Shown here piece after piece: positions 60,198-64,000 of a stretch of 64,000 nt of DNA (position 1 is the stretch's first letter; each line of letters opens with the position of its first letter). The DNA is from Bacillota bacterium (lineage in GTDB: Bacteria > Bacillota > Negativicutes > Sporomusales > Sporomusaceae): the NCBI GenBank assembly GCA_023443285.1, contig JAEZVB010000002.1, positions 62,001 through 126,000 on the forward strand, written 5' to 3'. The notes below the pieces were generated by a model, which worked only from the letters and a program-made list of their open reading frames with translations, had not been told where the DNA came from and ran no database searches. A program made the position numbers and the translations under genes.

Positions 60198-60539
60198 TCA
60201 CCTTCCCACGAGTTTTGCTTTATATCTTGACTTCTCGCCAAAAAAAGTCATGTCCGCATATCCAGCATAGATTTTGCCGAAATGCTCAACCCCTTTCGGA
60301 ATAAAGTAACGATCCCCTTTGGCGTATGTACGCTTAACCCCGTCAATGGATAACTCAATTTTCCCTTCCAACACAATTCCCCACTGTTCTTCATGAGAAT
60401 GGGTAGGCAATTCAACATCCTGGCTAAATTCCATAAAAATAATTTGAGAATCTTCCCCTTGGAAGAGATAAGCTGATATTCCGTCTAAGGGAATATCGGC
60501 TTGAGGCAACTTACGTATAGGCTCAGGAAAAATAGTCAT
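60198..60539 (-). CDS. Single-domain cupin
   Basis: A 113-residue cupin. ATG 60539 lies behind GAGGAGG. Metal ligands are in LPTHSHEEQWGIVLEGKIEL, giving HxHxxxxxG-like spacing with the Glu two after the second His, and in GVEHF near residue 90. It opens MTIFPEPIRKLPQADI. Cupins of this size act as metal-dependent isomerases, dioxygenases or sensors. It overlaps the methyltransferase start and follows the QueG-like gene by 14 bases, so all three are in one operon. Confidence 0.85.
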   Translation of the reverse strand: MTIFPEPIRKLPQADIPLDGISAYLFQGEDSQIIFMEFSQDVELPTHSHEEQWGIVLEGKIELSIDGVKRTYAKGDRYFIPKGVEHFGKIYAGYADMTFFGEKSRYKAKLVGR

Positions 60540-60553
60540 AAAGAACCTCCTCA

Positions 60554-61603
60554 TCATTTATCACATTTTTGGGTAAGCCCAACTTTTTCACACGCCCAGA
60601 CTGCCATTTCTCTGACCTTGCTGTGCTCATTTTGGCAGGCTTTTTCTAGATACTTGCTGTAGCTGACATCAAAGCAGTTTGCCATAGCTCTAATAGCATT
60701 GGTTTTCCAAAGCCAGGCTCGATCTTCACCAATATACCAAAACCTAGGACGTATATTGTGTAGCCATGTCTGCTCGTCCATTTCAGATAGTCTTTTCAGT
60801 TCAATATAGTCGGTCAATTCCTTAAGCTTGGGGTATTCTTCTTGTTCCTCCCATTTGTTTTTGTTCATAGGACAGGCATCCTGACAATGATCGCAGCCAT
60901 ACAGCCATTTACCCATTTGTGTTCTCAATGTCCCGCCCAACACATCTTGTGCGCCATAGGTTAAAGAACTAACACATTTTGACATATTCAAAACATGCGG
61001 GCCTACTAATGCTCCTGTCGGACAGGCATCTATGCAGGCCGTACAGTGTTCCGGGCAAGGCGGTGGCAACACATCAGTTGCACAGCATTCCATACTCTGA
61101 TCGGCTAACCAAGTTTCTATTCCCACCCACGAGCCGTGCTGATTATAGAAAAGATTGTTCTTTCTGATTATACCAAGCCCCGCCTTTTGTGCCGCTAATT
61201 TACCAGCAGTGACACCAATACTCTCGCGCGCAGTTCTCACTCCCAGATCCTTAAGATAAGTTTCAAACAGCTCTACCTGTGCGTGTTCCTTAGCATACTG
61301 TTGAAACCTATAATCATACAAATTAAACTTTCCAATCAAACCGTCCAGTTCAGCAGGCACCTTGTATTTTCCATACCTGTAAACACAAACAATGATAGAC
61401 CTGGCCCATTTATTGGCTGCGTGAGGCTTAGCAAAGCCCGACAGTTTTGCTAATACTGGCCTTGCCTCCGGAAATAATTGAATACGTTCCTCCAAACATT
61501 CGGCGTATTCTTCCATTGCCTCAACACTGATTATTCCGCAGGAGTCGAAGCCTAGTTTCAGAGCCTTATCTCTTATTGTTTGCGCCAGATTACGTTTTTC
61601 CAT
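60554..61603 (-). CDS. QueG-like epoxyqueuosine reductase-family Fe-S protein
   Basis: A 349-residue protein. The C-terminal half holds two [4Fe-4S] motifs, CPEHCTACIDACPTGAL and CDHCQDACPMNK, as in epoxyqueuosine reductase QueG and reductive-dehalogenase-like proteins. The N-terminal cobalamin-binding part is present (GVTAGKLAAQKAGLGIIRKNN, similar to QueG's ARKAGLGWIGKNT). The C-terminus has a HEAT-like repeat (KVREMAVWACEKVGL). It could be QueG itself or a paralogue; a longer first section and divergent active-site stretch favour a paralogue. The start follows GGGGGAGG. A 13-bp motif shared with the cupin promoter at 62603 sits just upstream. Confidence 0.82.
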   Translation of the reverse strand: MEKRNLAQTIRDKALKLGFDSCGIISVEAMEEYAECLEERIQLFPEARPVLAKLSGFAKPHAANKWARSIIVCVYRYGKYKVPAELDGLIGKFNLYDYRFQQYAKEHAQVELFETYLKDLGVRTARESIGVTAGKLAAQKAGLGIIRKNNLFYNQHGSWVGIETWLADQSMECCATDVLPPPCPEHCTACIDACPTGALVGPHVLNMSKCVSSLTYGAQDVLGGTLRTQMGKWLYGCDHCQDACPMNKNKWEEQEEYPKLKELTDYIELKRLSEMDEQTWLHNIRPRFWYIGEDRAWLWKTNAIRAMANCFDVSYSKYLEKACQNEHSKVREMAVWACEKVGLTQKCDK

Positions 61604-61620
61604 AAAATTTCCTCCCCCAC

Positions 61621-61633
61621 TTCCTTCTATTGG
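61621..61633 (-). promoter_or_regulatory. Shared 13-bp motif CCAATAGAAGGAA (copy 1)
   Basis: On the minus strand CCAATAGAAGGAA lies 17 bases before the QueG-like start. The same 13 bases occur at 62603-62615 before the tandem-cupin gene, on the other side of the ECF sigma gene. Just upstream are TGTAACC and GTCTAA 17 bases apart, an ECF-like promoter pair. Confidence 0.5.
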
Positions 61634-61683
61634 GTTAGACTTGCAGCCGGAGGAAAAGGTTACACTGGTTCAATAGAATAATT

Positions 61684-62466
61684 TTAGGAAAGTATCGCCC
61701 ACTCCTTACGCTTTATACCTTTCTTAATTCTGTCAATCAGGTCTTTCTCAGTTTTATCTGGGTATAGTCCCGAATATATATTCTGCAGCATTCGAAGTTT
61801 CCTAACTTCCTCTACTGATTGGTAGTTATATTCCGGCTTGAGCTGTACCTCCGGATTGTTGACTATCCAACCCTGTTCAAGACCAAACTTCACCCACTGG
61901 CGGCAGGTACACGGATTAGCCCGATTGATAAGTTCGCATCGATCCTCCATATAGCCGAACCATCTTTTTTTGGCACGGTGCATGGTTGTTTTTACTTTGG
62001 CTATGGAGCATTCCATAATTTCCGCAACCTTTTTATACGGCATCCCCAAAGTAACAGCCAAACAGAAAATTTTTCTCTGCTCGGCAGGCAGGCACTCTGT
62101 CAAGCAGTGCAGACACTTATATCTGGCCTCTTTGGCAAGCATTTTATACTCAGGATTATTCGCTGGATTGCGGTCGATAATTTGCTCCAAATCATAACCT
62201 AAATCTTCTGCGAGCGCATGTATCGGCATCTTTTTTCTTTGCTTAAGATAATCGTTGGAAATATTTAAAGTTATGCGATATATCCAAGTAAAAAAGGAAC
62301 TGTCACCGCGGTAGGTATCATAAGCCCGGAACGCTCTTAAGAAGGATTCCTGAGTAACTTCCTCGGCATCAGTAACAGTACCGGTTAGCCCCAGTGCCAG
62401 TCTGTAAACCTTCAAGTAGTTATCTTTATATAGTTGTTCGAAGTCCAGCCTTGATTCTTCTGCCAC
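61684..62466 (-). CDS. ECF-type sigma factor with Cys-containing C-terminal extension
   Basis: A 260-residue sigma factor. Region 2 is at ~5-75 (FEQLYKDNYLKVYRLALGLTGTVTDAEEVTQESFLRAFRAYDTYRGDSSFFTWIYRITLN). Region 4 is at ~110-165 (LTECLPAEQRKIFCLAVTLGMPYKKVAEIMECSIAKVKTTMHRAKK). An ~85-residue extension follows, with CELINRANPCTC near its start, a possible metal site, then a helical stretch to the end. GTG 62466 is chosen, six bases after AAAGGCGGT; an ATG six codons earlier lies at that site. No anti-sigma gene is adjacent. The extension may replace the anti-sigma factor. Neighbouring promoters share a 13-bp motif. Confidence 0.92.
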   Translation of the reverse strand: MAEESRLDFEQLYKDNYLKVYRLALGLTGTVTDAEEVTQESFLRAFRAYDTYRGDSSFFTWIYRITLNISNDYLKQRKKMPIHALAEDLGYDLEQIIDRNPANNPEYKMLAKEARYKCLHCLTECLPAEQRKIFCLAVTLGMPYKKVAEIMECSIAKVKTTMHRAKKRWFGYMEDRCELINRANPCTCRQWVKFGLEQGWIVNNPEVQLKPEYNYQSVEEVRKLRMLQNIYSGLYPDKTEKDLIDRIKKGIKRKEWAILS

Positions 62467-62602
62467 TATGTTACCGCCTTTCATATTTCATTAAGCTGCC
62501 CCAGCGGGTGAATTGTTGGCCTCCCAGCCTCTTATATTTTTAGTAAAATTATAGTACAAATGGGAAATTTCATCCATAATAAATATTATATGTAAGCAGA
62601 GT

Positions 62603-62615
62603 CCAATAGAAGGAA
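62603..62615 (+). promoter_or_regulatory. Shared 13-bp motif CCAATAGAAGGAA (copy 2)
   Basis: The identical 13-mer is found here on the plus strand, 57 bases before the tandem-cupin start. See the copy at 61621. Confidence 0.5.
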
Positions 62616-62672
62616 ATAGGTAATTTTTTCTAGAATTACTATTTATACTTATTTTTAAAAGGAGATGGCTTC

Positions 62673-63557
62673 ATGGTCTTAAAAAAATGCGTATTTCTGC
62701 TAATGGTACTTTTTCTTGCAGGTTCAATGACAGGGATGGCACAATCCACTATTCCTACAGGATTAATCGACTCTTCGCCTAATGAAGCAGTACTAGTGAA
62801 TTATGATGAGTGGTATATAGCCAACGCAAAGCCAGAAGATCCGAAGATTGTCAGCAAAACCATTTTCACTTCTCCCCGGTCGGTAGTAATGCTTCGTGAT
62901 GGTGGAAAAGGTACTATAGCCAATAGTCACTTTCACTCTACCGCTGACGAAATTGTCATTGTAACAGGAGGTAGTGGTGAAATCCTGGTTAATGGAACTT
63001 GGACCCCTGTAAAAATCGGTGATGTCCATGTGAACCCGCGCGGCGTCATCCATGCAACCCGCGTTATCGGTAATGAAGATTTGCGTTTTATTTCTATATT
63101 CACTCCGTCTCTGCCAACCGGCGGCGATGCAAATTATGTTAAAACTGGCGAACCGGCAAATATACCACTTGGCCTGATTGATTCAACACCAAATACCGCT
63201 GTACTTGCGAATTATGATGAGTGGTATGCGGCCAACGCAAAGCCAAATGATCCGAAAATTGTCAGTAAAACCATTTTCACTTCTCCCCGTTCGGTAGTAA
63301 TGCTTCGTGATGGTGGAAAAGGTACTTTGGCCAATAGTCACTTTCACTCTACCACTGATGAAATTGTCGTTGTAATGGGAGGTAGTGGAGAAATCCTGCT
63401 TAATGGAACTTGGACCCCTGTAAAAACCGGTGATGTCCATGTGAACCCGCGTGGCGTCATCCATGCAACCCGCGTTATCGGTAATGAAGATTTGCGTTTT
63501 GTTTCTATATTCACTCCGTCCCTGCCAACTGGCGGCGATGCAAATTTCGTTCAGTAA
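62673..63557 (+). CDS. Secreted tandem-cupin protein (recent internal duplication)
   Basis: A 294-residue exported protein. Signal peptide ~1-23 ends in MAQS; the mature protein consists of two nearly identical cupin domains (~29-158 and ~166-294), 137 residues apart. Each has the metal-site pattern SHFHSTxDEIVxVxGGSGEIL and GDVHVNPRGVIHATR. The few differences (e.g. SSPNEA versus STPNTA) show a recent duplication. The start follows AAAGGAGATGG. Periplasmic cupins of this kind bind metal and often handle quercetinase-like or oxidative chemistry; the substrate is unknown. It lies next to the ECF gene and may be its target. Confidence 0.88.
   Translation: MVLKKCVFLLMVLFLAGSMTGMAQSTIPTGLIDSSPNEAVLVNYDEWYIANAKPEDPKIVSKTIFTSPRSVVMLRDGGKGTIANSHFHSTADEIVIVTGGSGEILVNGTWTPVKIGDVHVNPRGVIHATRVIGNEDLRFISIFTPSLPTGGDANYVKTGEPANIPLGLIDSTPNTAVLANYDEWYAANAKPNDPKIVSKTIFTSPRSVVMLRDGGKGTLANSHFHSTTDEIVVVMGGSGEILLNGTWTPVKTGDVHVNPRGVIHATRVIGNEDLRFVSIFTPSLPTGGDANFVQ
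62757..63557 (+). repeat. Two ~390-bp direct repeats coding for the cupin domains
   Basis: Bases ~62757-63146 and ~63168-63557 are close copies at a 411-base offset, with long stretches of identical bases, for example the run coding SPRSVVMLRDGGKGT. The two copies are in frame inside one gene. Confidence 0.85.
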
Positions 63558-63586
63558 ATACGTTCCCTGTTCTCTCCATAAATTAC

Positions 63587-63622
63587 AAGGCTCAACCTGC
63601 AGATAGGTTGAGCCTTAAAAAT
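63587..63622. terminator. Rho-independent terminator
   Basis: AAGGCTCAACCT and AGGTTGAGCCTT pair around GCAGAT, followed by AAAAATTTG. It lies between the tandem-cupin gene and the convergent MCP gene and can serve the MCP strand, where T's follow the stem. Confidence 0.7.
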
Positions 63623-63674
63623 TTGTCATTACTAGAATACAACAGCCGTTAGTATTTATTCGATTTGACTTAAG

Positions 63675-64000
63675 CTATATTTTAAATTTTGACACAGCGC
63701 TCTGCAGATCATAAGCTAATTTTGACAAAGCTTCACTAGAGCTAGCTATTTCTTCCATGGAGGCCATTTGCTCCTCAGTCGCAGCTGAAACGTTTTGGGA
63801 TTCACTTGCTGAAATTGTACTTAGTTCATCAATTCTTTGAACTGCCCCCACAATTTGCTGACTGCTAGAAGCAATTTGCTGAATTTCGGATGAAATTTCT
63901 TTTACCTGCCCGGTCACACGAGTTACCACTTCAGCAATTTCACCGAATGCGTCTCCTGCAGCATTAACCACTTCAGCTCCTATCCTTACCTCCCTTGTTC
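63675..64000 (-). CDS. Methyl-accepting chemotaxis protein (C-terminal end; start outside window)
   Basis: The visible 108 codons end the MCP signalling domain: EVRIGAEVVNAAGDAFGEIAEVV, then IQQIASSSQQIVGAVQRID and a final stretch with SAATEEQMASMEEIASSSEAL. The frame stays open to the right edge, so the full receptor with its sensor and membrane helices continues outside. There is no C-terminal NWETF-like pentapeptide. It is a transmembrane or soluble receptor for the CheA pathway; the sensor cannot be seen. Confidence 0.9.
   Translation of the reverse strand, partial: TREVRIGAEVVNAAGDAFGEIAEVVTRVTGQVKEISSEIQQIASSSQQIVGAVQRIDELSTISASESQNVSAATEEQMASMEEIASSSEALSKLAYDLQSAVSKFKI

Noticed and set aside
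1..64000. CRISPR arrays, transposons, prophage, tRNA or rRNA genes
   Set aside because: No regularly spaced repeat array, transposase, integrase, phage gene, cloverleaf sequence or rRNA segment was recognised on either strand by eye; a tRNAscan or ISfinder run would settle it.

Overview
The window reads as a chromosomal segment of an anaerobic, diderm Firmicute, most likely a Negativicute of the Sporomusa/Pelosinus kind. This is inferred from gene content only: no rRNA or marker gene is present. The signs are ferredoxin-centred metabolism (KorABCD, Nfn-type flavoprotein, several 2x[4Fe-4S] ferredoxins, siroheme reductase), many GTG and TTG starts behind strong AGGAGG sites, Firmicute-type T-box and FMN riboswitches, LytS/LytTR signalling and abundant Cache/GGDEF/MCP receptors. 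No tRNA, rRNA, insertion sequence, prophage or CRISPR array was seen.

Layout. 1-2.9 kb: an Nfn/SudB-type flavoprotein (cut by the left edge), an uncharacterised protein, a siroheme reductase fused to DUF1858, and a DUF1450 protein. 2.9-7 kb: a DASS-type anion transporter next to a LytS/LytTR two-component pair. 7-17.9 kb: a signalling and envelope region holding a 7TM histidine kinase, a NarL-type regulator, a pseudo-receiver, a second LytTR regulator, a small secreted protein, two PstS-like binding proteins and a TAXI-like membrane protein with no permease, a clostripain-type lipoprotein, and two small membrane proteins. Three 21-bp-period direct-repeat sites, typical in spacing of LytTR operators, sit in its promoters. 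18-24.6 kb: a seven-gene operon joining a GlcDEF-type 2-hydroxyacid dehydrogenase to a KorABCD 2-oxoacid:ferredoxin oxidoreductase. 24.9-26.9 kb: serA behind a T-box leader with a duplicated expression platform. 26.9-34.9 kb: a Crp-like regulator with no cysteine, ferredoxins, a GH26-like glycosidase, a degenerate GGDEF protein preceded by a gene broken by one stop codon, a ferritin-like protein, an N-formylglutamate amidohydrolase-like protein and UspA.

34.9-39.4 kb: a SiaB-SiaC-SiaA-(PAS-GGDEF-HD-GYP) cluster, that is, a Sia partner-switch module ending in a gene predicted both to make and to break c-di-GMP. 39.6-40.5 kb: ribB under an FMN riboswitch. 40.5-49.8 kb: mixed housekeeping and accessory genes (isochorismatase-like hydrolase, ABC exporter, amino acid permease, soluble MCP, LOG-like protein, CatA-like acetyltransferase, SDR, DUF2284, DUF2164). 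50-56 kb: a complete type I restriction-modification operon. 56-62.5 kb: a second degenerate GGDEF protein, an MFS transporter, a VTT-domain protein, a methyltransferase, a cupin, a QueG-like Fe-S protein and an ECF sigma factor. 62.6-64 kb: a secreted tandem-cupin protein and the end of an MCP gene.

How the parts may work together. A Crp-type palindrome TGTGAT-N4-ATCACA lies in several redox-gene promoters and suits the recognition helix of the local Crp-like protein. The LytTR-type repeats suggest that the 10-kb LytTR regulator controls the binding-protein and peptidase genes beside it. A 13-bp motif shared by the promoters on both sides of the ECF gene suggests a small ECF regulon. All three regulatory links are inferred from sequence pattern alone.
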